A stretch of DNA of 64,000 nt, from the NCBI RefSeq assembly GCF_024360925.2, contig NZ_CP113517.1:124001-188000 (forward strand). The letters run 5' to 3'. This DNA comes from Methylomonas rapida (GTDB taxonomy: Bacteria; Pseudomonadota; Gammaproteobacteria; Methylococcales; Methylomonadaceae). The notes under the pieces are model-generated. The model was not told the DNA's origin, searched no databases, and saw nothing but the letters and a program-made list of their open reading frames with translations. Every line of letters begins with the position of its first letter. Position 1 is the first letter of the stretch. The position numbers were made by a program, and so were the translations under genes. Below, in pieces: positions 26,333 to 33,999 of the stretch.

Positions 26333-26902
26333 TTAGAATTTTCGATTGATCATCAGTTCGCGTAGCGCCATTTTGCCGTACGTCCATACCGTCTCGGCCA
26401 GCGTCGTTCCGTCGACAGCGCTGAATACAACGTCGCCAAGGATCAGCGGGAAGGCGGCGGGGATAAAACCTCTGCCATATTCCAGCATCCAGGCTGAGTC
26501 TGGTATTTTGAAACCATTGACCTTGCCGCGTTCGAGGACGGTATGATCGCCCGGACGAACGACTTCGCGCACCCCGCAATGGTTTGGCCGGTAAGTCCAG
26601 ATTTCACCGGCCATCAGAAAATCATGGATATCCATGCGGTAGCGCCCGGAGAAGCCTTCCGTGCCGACCGGCGTCCCGAAGATGAGCAGATATTCGCTGA
26701 AAGAAGCGTGGAGTATGGTCATTACCCCGGTAGCGCCCGCCGTCAGACTAAAAAGCCAGCGCCGGGGCTGGCTGGCGTCGATATGGGCGGGGTAGGCCTT
26801 GGCGCAGGCTTCCACCACGGTTTTGACCATGTCTTCGTGGGGTTTGCCCATTCCTTGCAAGGCGATGGCTTGCAGCGTCTCGATGTCGAACACATAGCGC
26901 AT
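26333..26902 (-). CDS. ERG2 / sigma-1-receptor family protein (sterol C8 isomerase type)
   Basis: 189 aa. Strong stretch-by-stretch resemblance to ERG2 and the sigma-1 receptor: H-A-S-F-S-E-Y-L-L-I-F-G-T-P-V-G-T-E-G-F (65-84), S-G-R-Y (85-88), D-x-x-D-F-L-M-A-G (91-99), P-D-S-A-W-M-L-E-Y-G-R-G-F-I-P (134-148) and a C-terminal helical D-V-V-F-S. Asp94 and Glu141 correspond to the two acidic residues of the ligand/active site (Asp126 and Glu172 in human sigma-1). The N-terminal membrane helix of the eukaryotic proteins is absent. Yeast ERG2 moves the C8 double bond to C7. GGTGGA precedes this ATG. Paired with the ERG24-like gene. Confidence 0.88.
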   Translation of the reverse strand: MRYVFDIETLQAIALQGMGKPHEDMVKTVVEACAKAYPAHIDASQPRRWLFSLTAGATGVMTILHASFSEYLLIFGTPVGTEGFSGRYRMDIHDFLMAGEIWTYRPNHCGVREVVRPGDHTVLERGKVNGFKIPDSAWMLEYGRGFIPAAFPLILGDVVFSAVDGTTLAETVWTYGKMALRELMINRKF

Positions 26903-26936
26903 AAATTCCACCCGCGTGAGACTGAGAGGTTTTTTA

Positions 26937-26979
26937 ACAAGTCAGGATGACTTGTACTCTTTTCAAATCAGGATGACAA
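26937..26979 (-). promoter_or_regulatory. Promoter with overlapping palindromic operator of the erg2-erg24 operon
   Basis: On the minus strand TTGTCA (26974-26979), a 17-base spacer and TACAAG (26951-26956) form a sigma-70 promoter. The perfect palindrome ACAAGTCA-GGA-TGACTTGT (26937-26955) covers the -10 box and likely start. A degenerate second copy (AATCAGGATGACAAG) overlies the -35 box. This is the layout of a repressor such as a TetR-type regulator. No regulator gene is adjacent. Confidence 0.55.
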
Positions 26980-26997
26980 GAATAACGCGCAACGTTA

Positions 26998-27040
26998 ATC
27001 CCAAAAACGGCAGTAAGTCCACGAAAAGCACGAAATAAAT
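26998..27040. repeat. Truncated CACGAAA element
   Basis: CCCAAAAACGGCAGTAAGTC and CACGAAAAGCACGAAAT match one terminus of the element at 29126-29298, after which the match ends. It lies in the 304-base gap between the divergently placed erg2 start and the pit stop; the rest of the gap (27041-27206) shows no gene. Confidence 0.65.
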
Positions 27041-27206
27041 CCATGCCTTATCAGCTTTATGCCTTCACCTATTGGATGGTAGCATTCGAGATGATGGCTG
27101 TTTGAAAGCTGGCGCGGGCCGGTTGACGGTTTTTGGGAATTGGGTTTGACATTGGCAATCGATGCCAACCCAGATGCATGGCGAAGGTGTCGATCAAATC
27201 ATGACG

Positions 27207-28319
27207 TTAGCGTAACAAAGGCAATAAACTGACCATTATCCAGGCAATGCCGCCCGCTGCCGGAATCGTTAGAATCCAGGCCCAGACGATTCTTTCGATG
27301 ACGGAAAGTTTGAGCGAGTGGGGGTTTTTCGCAAAGCCTACGCCCATGATCGCCGTGGAAATGCTATGCGTGGTGGAAACCGGCATGCCGAAATGGGCGG
27401 CGGCCACCAGAATGGTCGCCGAACTGGTTTCCGCGGCGAAACCGTTGATAGGATGCAGTTTGACCATTTTATGGCCAAGGGTCTTGATGATGCGCCAGCC
27501 GCCGACCGCGGTGCCAAGCGCCATCACAAAGGCGCAAGTCAACACAATCCAGGTATCTATGTCCTTTTCCCCGCCATCCGGCCGCAAGAATCCAGCCCAT
27601 TGCGGCAACTGATCCAGCGAACCGGTGCTATTGGCGGTAAAAATGGCCAGCGCGATGATGCCCATGGTTTTTTGTGCGTCATTGCTCCCATGCGCGAATC
27701 CCATGTAACCGGCCGACAACAGTTGCGCCTTGCCAAATACGACGTTGATCCATTTTGGCCGCGAGATGCGCGCGGCCAGACCGCCGGCGGAATTCATGCC
27801 GCTGATGACGGCCATCAACAGGCCCATGATCAAAATGCCCAGCAAGAAGCCCGCAACCGGCGAGCTAACCATGGGGATGACCACTTTCCACAGCAGGCCT
27901 TTACTCTGAGTCCAGACATCCGCGGTTTTTGACCATATCAGGACATGAGGGTTGTTGTGACCGGCGGCCAGCGCGGCGCCACACAAGCCGCCGATCAAGG
28001 CGTGACTGGAGGAAGAGGGCATTCCGGATGCCCAGGTAATCAGGTTCCAGATGATGGCGCCGGTCAGCGCGCAGATCAAAACTTCGGAGGTGATATCCAC
28101 CAGACTGGTATCGACCAGTCCGGAGGAAATGGTTTTGGCGACGGCAGTGCCGGATAAAGCCCCGACCAGATTGGTGGCGGCGGCGAGGATGACGGCCTGG
28201 ATGGGCGTCAGTACCTTGGTGGCGACGACTGTGGCGATAGAGTTGGCGGTGTCATGAAAGCCGTTGACGAACTCGAATATCAGCGCCACCAGAATGACCA
28301 GAAAAAGCAATGTCAGCAT
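27207..28319 (-). CDS. pit: Low-affinity inorganic phosphate transporter (PiT family)
   Basis: 370 aa membrane protein. It has both PiT signatures: F-V-N-G-F-H-D-T-A-N-S-I-A-T near the N-terminus and Y-M-G-F-A-H-G-S-N-D-A-Q-K-T in the second half. G-F-H-D-x-A-N and A-H-G-x-N-D are the phosphate/cation sites. It imports metal-phosphate complexes, driven by protons or sodium. CAGGA stands before the ATG chosen; the longer frame adds an implausible hydrophilic leader. It follows a DUF47 gene by 11 bases, the standard pairing of a PhoU-like protein with Pit. Confidence 0.93.
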   Translation of the reverse strand: MLTLLFLVILVALIFEFVNGFHDTANSIATVVATKVLTPIQAVILAAATNLVGALSGTAVAKTISSGLVDTSLVDITSEVLICALTGAIIWNLITWASGMPSSSSHALIGGLCGAALAAGHNNPHVLIWSKTADVWTQSKGLLWKVVIPMVSSPVAGFLLGILIMGLLMAVISGMNSAGGLAARISRPKWINVVFGKAQLLSAGYMGFAHGSNDAQKTMGIIALAIFTANSTGSLDQLPQWAGFLRPDGGEKDIDTWIVLTCAFVMALGTAVGGWRIIKTLGHKMVKLHPINGFAAETSSATILVAAAHFGMPVSTTHSISTAIMGVGFAKNPHSLKLSVIERIVWAWILTIPAAGGIAWIMVSLLPLLR

Positions 28320-28330
28320 GAAAAATCCTG

Positions 28331-28960
28331 TTATGAATTTTTTAAGACAATGTGATAAACGACATTGCCGGCATCGCGACAACGATCAATGGCTTTTTCC
28401 AGGATTTCAAACAAATTCATCTTGACCAGATAGCGGATGGGGTCGGATTCGTTGGCATAAACGTCCCGATACAAATCCAGTATTTGGTTGTCAGCCTCGG
28501 CTTCGATAGCCTGCAACTGATCGTTCAATTTTTTCACCTTGTCCAAATCCATGCCTTTGCGCAACTGGCCGACCATTTGCTCTAAAACTTGGCAGGCTTG
28601 TTCGAGCATGCGCGCGCGGCTGATGAAATCCACGTCGCCTATGCGTTCCAAGGCCAGCGTATAGCGCTCGGCAAACTTTTCCACCACTTTGGGGATTTTG
28701 TACAGCGCGTTATTGAGGGCTTCAATATCCTCGCGGTCCAGCACCGTCACGAAAGTATTGACCAGTTCCTCGCTGATTTGGCCGAATAAATCTTTTTCCC
28801 GGCGACGGGCCTGTTTAAACTTGTCCAGTGATTGTTGAGTAGCTGGCGAACCTAGAAGCTCTATCAATGCACCGGCCGACGAACACGCGGACTCCGCACT
28901 GGCTTCGAGTAAACCGTAGAATTTATCGCCTTTGCCGAAGATGGTTTGCAATGAGAACAT
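28331..28960 (-). CDS. DUF47/PhoU-like protein (YkaA family)
   Basis: 209 aa, helical, with M-F-S-L-Q-T-I-F-G-K-G-D-K-F-Y at the start and repeated heptad-like stretches (E-D-I-E-A-L-N-N-A-L-Y-K-I, V-Y-A-N-E-S-D-P). This is the TIGR00153/DUF47 pattern found upstream of pit genes in many bacteria, where it is thought to control Pit activity as PhoU does for Pst. First gene of a two-gene operon with pit. Confidence 0.88.
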   Translation of the reverse strand: MFSLQTIFGKGDKFYGLLEASAESACSSAGALIELLGSPATQQSLDKFKQARRREKDLFGQISEELVNTFVTVLDREDIEALNNALYKIPKVVEKFAERYTLALERIGDVDFISRARMLEQACQVLEQMVGQLRKGMDLDKVKKLNDQLQAIEAEADNQILDLYRDVYANESDPIRYLVKMNLFEILEKAIDRCRDAGNVVYHIVLKNS

Positions 28961-29125
28961 CGTGTTTCCTTATTTTTAGCTATCAGCTATGAGTTAGCAG
29001 GGCTAAATATTGTATAACAGCATGATGTCATATGCAGACGATGTCGGCTAAATAGATTGCTGATTAGCCGCGCCGGGCTCCGACGGAGTTATGTTCTCCG
29101 GGGGAAATGGTGCATTAATGCAGTG

Positions 29126-29298
29126 TTGAACCCCAAACCGGCAGCAAGTCCACGAAAAGCACGAAATACACGAAAGAAATCATTGCGTTATGAGGCTTGT
29201 CGGCTCACCAGTTCGGTGCGGTTCTTTGGTGGATAACGGTTTGAAATTTTTGGTGATTTTCGTGTATTTCGTGGGCCAAATGATTTTTCTAGGTTGAA
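29126..29298. repeat. CACGAAA element, copy 2
   Basis: In reverse orientation to copy 1. Ends TTGAACCCC and TCTAGGTTGAA, arms TCCACGAAAAGCACGAAATA and GATTTTCGTGTATTTCGTGG, core GCTTGTCGGCTCACCAGTTC. It lies in the 426-base gap between the start of the DUF47 gene and the end of the methyltransferase gene. The remainder of that gap shows no gene. Confidence 0.8.
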
Positions 29299-29386
29299 TA
29301 AATCAGTGGCTACTTATGGACCTGGCTATCGAGGCACACTGGAACAAGGAGGCCGCGACGCTTTTGTCCGGTGATTGTGACAAGGA

Positions 29387-30004
29387 TTATTTTACCGCTC
29401 TGATCAACTTGATCATGTCGCTGCTGGTGGGGTCGACAAGAATGCTTTTAAATGGACAGGCTTGCACGTTTTTGACCGTTTGGCGATTGATGTTGGCCCC
29501 CACTAGCCGAACCATCAGCGGATTGAGCAGATTCATCAGCTTGGCCATCATTTTATTGGAGCTCAAGACGTGCTCCAATAAAAGCAGCTGGCCGCCGGGT
29601 TTCAACACCCGGTATATTTCCTTCAAGCCTTTCCGGGGTTGGGGTACCGAGCAAAACACAAAGCTGGCGATGACGGTATCGAAGCTATTATCGGCATAAG
29701 CCAAGGATTGCACGTCCATCAAATCCAGATGCACGTCCAATTGCTTGCGTTCGCGTTTGCGCTTGGCTTGTTCGAGCATTTTCGGGCTGAAATCGATGGC
29801 GGTCATGCGGGCCCGGTCCGGATAAAACGCAAAATTCTTACCGGTACCGACACCCACTTCCAGCACATGTTCGCCCTGGACTTGCGCCCACAGCCTTTTT
29901 CGCAGGCGGCGGAAAATCAGGCCTTCCAGAAAGCCCTCCAGACTATCGAACCAGGGCGCCAGCCTGTCGTAGCGATGGCGGATTTTGTCGCCGCTGACCG
30001 ACAT
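29387..30004 (-). CDS. Class I SAM-dependent methyltransferase (UbiE-like)
   Basis: 205 aa. Motif I V-L-E-V-G-V-G-T-G-K-N (about 43-53), D-F-S-P-K-M-L-E-Q-A (about 70), F-D-T-V-I-A-S-F-V-F-C-S-V (about 105) and Y-R-V-L-K-P-G-G (about 128) make it a UbiE/COQ5-type methyltransferase. The early R-Y-D-R-L-A-P-W-F-D also fits UbiE relatives. The substrate is unknown, perhaps a quinone or phospholipid. The start ATG overlaps the region just after the Tim44-domain gene stop. Confidence 0.82.
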   Translation of the reverse strand: MSVSGDKIRHRYDRLAPWFDSLEGFLEGLIFRRLRKRLWAQVQGEHVLEVGVGTGKNFAFYPDRARMTAIDFSPKMLEQAKRKRERKQLDVHLDLMDVQSLAYADNSFDTVIASFVFCSVPQPRKGLKEIYRVLKPGGQLLLLEHVLSSNKMMAKLMNLLNPLMVRLVGANINRQTVKNVQACPFKSILVDPTSSDMIKLIRAVK

Positions 30005-30006
30005 GC

Positions 30007-30948
30007 TTACATGTCCAGCTGTTGGATGCCGTCCAGGAACCACTTGGTTTGCTGGCTACTCACCGGTTTGATGAAATGCCAAACCTCGCGCACCTGATCG
30101 GTATCGCCATCGTCTTCGCGCATGATGCAGTCGAACAATACGACCGCTTCCAGTTCATTGCCCACTTCGCGTACTTCCAGCAATTCCGGATTGACTTTCA
30201 GCACTTCGGTTTTGTTGTTGCCGCCCGACGAGCGAAATTGATCCTGAATTTCGGCGAAGACCTTGTCGGTGGTCAAGCCGCGGATCGCCGCCAGATCGCC
30301 CTTGTCCCAGGCGGTCTGCAAGTAGCGAAACGCACTTTCGGCGCCTGCCAAAAAGGCGGCCTGATCGAAGCCGGCAGGTATTTGCATGGCTGGCGCAGCG
30401 GAAACTTGCGCGTTTTTGCCGAACATGACGTCGGTGTTGAAGCCAGAGGCGCTTGAGTCCGTTGGTGGAGCGGCGGTGTAATTGGCTTCGCTACCGTTGT
30501 CGGTGTAACTGGACCGGCCATACGCGGTATTGGCCGCCGGCTGATTTTGTCTAGCTTTGGAGGCAAACAAGCGGTACAGCAAATAGGCGATACCGGCGAA
30601 TAACAGCATATCCATCAGATTGAGATTTTCAAAGGCGCCACCGAAGAACAATGAGCCTAATAAACCGCCCAGAGCCAGTCCGCCCAGCATGCCCATCAAA
30701 CCGCCGCGATTGGCCCAGCTTTGCCGGGCAGCCTGATTTTGTGTCGCGGCTTGTTGTTGACTGGCCGAACGGGTGGGTTGACTGGTTGGGCCTGGTGAAG
30801 TCGAACGTTGATAAGGCGTGCTGTAACTGGGCCGGCTGCCGAAGGACTTACCGCCACCCATGCGCTTGGCCTGGGCCTCTTGAATACCTGCCATCATCAG
30901 CGTCAACGCAAGGATCAGTGTCGTCAGAATATGGATTTTTCTCTTCAT
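30007..30948 (-). CDS. Tim44-like-domain membrane protein
   Basis: 313 aa. A signal peptide (I-L-T-T-L-I-L-A-L-T-L-M-M-A-G, cleavage near A-Q-A) is followed by a low-complexity S/Q/P/T-rich region (about 35-75). Then come G-G-L-A-L-G-G-L-L-G-S-L-F-F-G-G and a membrane segment (about 110-128), and a C-terminal Tim44-like domain (about 195-313) with L-T-T-D-K-V-F-A-E-I and R-E-V-W-H-F-I-K-P. Such proteins are common near ubiquinone or cytochrome genes, but their role is unproven. Confidence 0.82.
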   Translation of the reverse strand: MKRKIHILTTLILALTLMMAGIQEAQAKRMGGGKSFGSRPSYSTPYQRSTSPGPTSQPTRSASQQQAATQNQAARQSWANRGGLMGMLGGLALGGLLGSLFFGGAFENLNLMDMLLFAGIAYLLYRLFASKARQNQPAANTAYGRSSYTDNGSEANYTAAPPTDSSASGFNTDVMFGKNAQVSAAPAMQIPAGFDQAAFLAGAESAFRYLQTAWDKGDLAAIRGLTTDKVFAEIQDQFRSSGGNNKTEVLKVNPELLEVREVGNELEAVVLFDCIMREDDGDTDQVREVWHFIKPVSSQQTKWFLDGIQQLDM

Positions 30949-31089
30949 GGTGTTGTGTGCCTTTTATGAAAAAGTCTTGACTAATTTTAGGGTGCAATCG
31001 GCAATTTCAAGTAGAATAGCCGTTCGCTAAGCTCTCTACAACCGCCGTCTTGCCTTTAAGACAAACTCACAGACAATCCGATTGACCGA

Positions 31090-31479
31090 ATGGTTGCATA
31101 CCCACGTTTATTTTTGGTGCTGTTGTTAGTAGTGCTGCAGGTTGCGGCGCCGCTGGTGCATGCCCATGTCGATGACATCGGCGCCAAGCGGGGTTTGCAC
31201 TTGCACGAATTCGAGGCCTTGCATCTAAAAGCCGATGCCTTGTTTTCGGCCGCCGACGATTATTTCGCCGCGGTGCAATCGGCCATCGTCGAAGTCGGGG
31301 CGGCCATCAAAATCCAGCAAACCGAGCAGAGTGATGCGCCGGTTTATTGTCTGAATGGCGATTTGCCGGCATTGCCGGAACAACCCGTGCTCGATGCGAT
31401 CAACTTCTCGCCGCATCGGCTGGAACGCATCACCGAGCCCTTCCTCGATCAGTATCCCTCGCGCGCGCCTCCCGCCTGA
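31090..31479 (+). CDS. Small exported His-containing protein, first gene of the metal-efflux operon
   Basis: 129 aa. A clear signal peptide (L-F-L-V-L-L-L-V-V-L-Q-V-A-A-P, cleavage near V-H-A) leaves a mature N-terminus with several His residues (H-V-D-D, G-L-H-L-H-E-F-E-A-L-H-L). No family was recognised. It lies 118 bases before the outer-membrane factor gene on the same strand, so a periplasmic metal-binding or sensing role is a reasonable guess, but only a guess. Confidence 0.65.
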   Translation: MVAYPRLFLVLLLVVLQVAAPLVHAHVDDIGAKRGLHLHEFEALHLKADALFSAADDYFAAVQSAIVEVGAAIKIQQTEQSDAPVYCLNGDLPALPEQPVLDAINFSPHRLERITEPFLDQYPSRAPPA

Positions 31480-31597
31480 CCCCGTATCGACCGACCTGAG
31501 CGATGCTGGCCATCGTTTCTTCATGTTCGATACGTCTCCAAAAACCACTGACCGAAATTGACGGTCTTTTCTTAGTTTCATTGTTTTGGAGCCCAAT

Positions 31598-32911
31598 ATG
31601 ACAGGCTATCGTCATATTAAATATTGTTTGCCGCTGCTGTGGTGGTCGGTGAATCCTTGCCTGGCAGAGGAATTAATGCTGTCCCCCCCCGCGCATGAGC
31701 AGATTCCGCTGGCAAAAAATGCGGGCGAGTTGGTCATAGAGCATTTGGACCCGATCGACGTCGATCCGCAACTGAACTTGGCGCAATTACTCGAACAAAC
31801 CCTGGAAAAATATCCCGATCGCTTGATCAACGAAGCCTTGCAGCAGGAAGCGGAAGCGCTGAAGGAACGCGGCGACAGTTGGCTGGCGGGCTCGACGGCG
31901 TTGGTTTTGGATTATGCCGACGACACCGTCGGTAGCGATAGAGGGTCCAGGGAGGCTTCGGCCAATGTGGAATTTACCGTCTGGAATTGGGGGCAACGTT
32001 CCGCCGCGCAAGACGTGGCCGAGCGCGCCCAGGTGGCGGCCGGCAAGCAATCGAATGCGGTCAAATGGGAAGTGGCGCGCTTGCTGCGTGAGGCCTTATG
32101 GGATATGGCTCTGGCGGAAAATCGCCTGCAACTGGCCCGCAATACCATGCAAATCTCCGCACAATTGCTGGGCAAGGTGCGGCGCCGGGTGGAATTGGGA
32201 GATTTGCCGCGTGCGGACTTGTTGTTGGCGGAGAGCGATCACTTGCAAAACCAAGCCTTGCTCACACAGGCGGAAGCTGAACTGATGCACAGCCGTAAGA
32301 GCTACGCCAGCCTGACCCAGACCACTCGCATTCCGGCTAGTTATCAGGAGACATTGAGTGCGGTCCAAAGCATCCAGCCTGACCATCCGCTGCTGGAAGC
32401 CATCAATGCGCTAATCGCGCGCAAGCAGGCGATGGTCGAATGGACAAAAACCACCGACTCCATCAATCAGCCGAAAGTCAGCATAGGCGCCAAAACCACT
32501 CGCGACCAGCGTGGTGGCAGCGATGATCAAAGCACCAATATCGGCGTGGTCATTCCGTTTGGCCACAGCACTTACGATGCGCCGGAGATCGCCGCCGCGC
32601 ATCTGGAGTTGAATCAGGTCTTGGCGCAACGTGAACATTTGCAGCGCCAGCTGGAGAAAAACCTGCATGAAGCCGAGCACGTGCTGGAAGTGAACCGGGC
32701 TGAGCTGAAGATCGCCACGCAAATGAAAGACATTGCCGAACAGCACTTGAAGATGATGGAAATCAGCTTCGAGTCTGGCGAAATCAACTTGCTCGATTTG
32801 CTGAAAATTCAGGCCCGCAGTCTGGAGGCGATTAGAAATGCCAAGGAACAGGAAGTGAAGTTGCAGCGTAATGTTGCCCTCTATAACCAAGCAGTTGGAG
32901 TCTTGCCATGA
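31598..32911 (+). CDS. Outer-membrane efflux protein (TolC/CzcC family)
   Basis: 437 aa. A signal peptide ending near C-L-A-E-E is followed by two long helical repeats with the TolC-type pattern (L-A-Q-L-L-E-Q-T-L-E and later A-Q-R-E-H-L-Q-R-Q-L-E, S-F-E-S-G-E-I-N-L-L-D-L-L-K). It is the outer-membrane channel of a tripartite metal efflux pump. The start is the ATG within ATATGACAGG, 12 bases after an alternative ATG lacking a better ribosome site. The stop overlaps the adaptor start. Confidence 0.88.
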   Translation: MTGYRHIKYCLPLLWWSVNPCLAEELMLSPPAHEQIPLAKNAGELVIEHLDPIDVDPQLNLAQLLEQTLEKYPDRLINEALQQEAEALKERGDSWLAGSTALVLDYADDTVGSDRGSREASANVEFTVWNWGQRSAAQDVAERAQVAAGKQSNAVKWEVARLLREALWDMALAENRLQLARNTMQISAQLLGKVRRRVELGDLPRADLLLAESDHLQNQALLTQAEAELMHSRKSYASLTQTTRIPASYQETLSAVQSIQPDHPLLEAINALIARKQAMVEWTKTTDSINQPKVSIGAKTTRDQRGGSDDQSTNIGVVIPFGHSTYDAPEIAAAHLELNQVLAQREHLQRQLEKNLHEAEHVLEVNRAELKIATQMKDIAEQHLKMMEISFESGEINLLDLLKIQARSLEAIRNAKEQEVKLQRNVALYNQAVGVLP

Positions 32912-33999
32912 GAAAAATTGTTTTGATTGTCTTATTGGCAAGCATGCTGAACGTTTCGGCGGAAGACATGCAAATCCGCATGACCCCGGAACAGATCGAT
33001 AATTTGGCGATCAAGCTGGGGCCAGTGATAGCCAGCCAAAAAATCCCCTTGTTTTCGGCACCGGCTACCGTGGTGGCACCGGCCAATCGCGATGTGTTGC
33101 TCAGCACCTCGCAGCCCGGTTTATTGACTCGCTTGAGCGCCAACATCGGCGACAAGGTCGAAAAAGGCCAGATGGTGGCACAAATTCAAAGCCCCGAGCT
33201 CGTGGCTTTGCAGCAACAGTTCCTGACCGCGCAGAGCGAACTCAACCTGGTGGGCTTGGAGCTCAAGCGTGACAAAAAATTGTTGGAAGAAGGCGTCATC
33301 GCCGAACGACGTTGGCAAGAAACCCAGGCGATGCACGGCAGCAAGGCCGCGCGCGGCAATGAGGCTCGTCAATTGCTAGGCATGGCCGGCATGTCGAAAG
33401 CCGAAATCGATGCGCTCGGCAAAAGCCATACGCTGTCCAGCACGCTGAACATAAGAGCCCCCATCAATGGCGTGGTGCTGGAGCGCCTGGCAACCTTGGG
33501 TACGCGCCTGGATCTGCAAGCACCGCTATACCGGATCGCGGATTTGTCCGAGCTATGGCTGGAAATCAATATCCCGCAGGAAAAATTGCATGCCGTTCGC
33601 ATCGGCGATCGCGTGCAAGTGACGGACTCCGATGTCCAAGCGATCATCAGCCTGCTGGGACAAAGCGTGGATCAAAGCAACCAGACCGTCATGGCGCGCG
33701 CGGTTGTCCAAGGCAAGCCCGAACACTTACGGATCGGACAACACCTCAATGTGCAACTGATGCAGGATGGCCGGCAAGCGGGTTTTTTGGTGCCCAATAC
33801 CGCCATCGCGCAAAACGCCGGCCATAGTTATGTGTTCGTGCGTAACCCGGAGGGCTTTGCGGTTACCGAAGTGACGGTGATCGGCAAACAAGGACAGGAG
33901 TCGATGATCACGGGGCCGATTGCCGAAAATCAAGCCATTGCCGTGCAGGGTGCGGTGGCTTTGAAGGCCAACTGGCTGGGTTTGGGAGGCGATGACTGA
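32908..33999 (+). CDS. RND efflux periplasmic adaptor (CzcB/CusB-like)
   Basis: 363 aa. Signal peptide M-R-K-I-V-L-I-V-L-L-A-S. A lipoyl/barrel-sandwich half (V-V-A-P-A-N-R-D-V-L-L-S...N-I-G-D-K-V-E-K-G-Q) is followed by a helical hairpin (about 95-160), the second barrel half (I-R-A-P-I-N-G-V-V-L-E-R) and beta-barrel domains. It links the inner-membrane pump with the outer-membrane channel. ATGA overlap with the preceding gene and TGATG overlap with the pump gene show one operon. Confidence 0.9.
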   Translation: MRKIVLIVLLASMLNVSAEDMQIRMTPEQIDNLAIKLGPVIASQKIPLFSAPATVVAPANRDVLLSTSQPGLLTRLSANIGDKVEKGQMVAQIQSPELVALQQQFLTAQSELNLVGLELKRDKKLLEEGVIAERRWQETQAMHGSKAARGNEARQLLGMAGMSKAEIDALGKSHTLSSTLNIRAPINGVVLERLATLGTRLDLQAPLYRIADLSELWLEINIPQEKLHAVRIGDRVQVTDSDVQAIISLLGQSVDQSNQTVMARAVVQGKPEHLRIGQHLNVQLMQDGRQAGFLVPNTAIAQNAGHSYVFVRNPEGFAVTEVTVIGKQGQESMITGPIAENQAIAVQGAVALKANWLGLGGDD

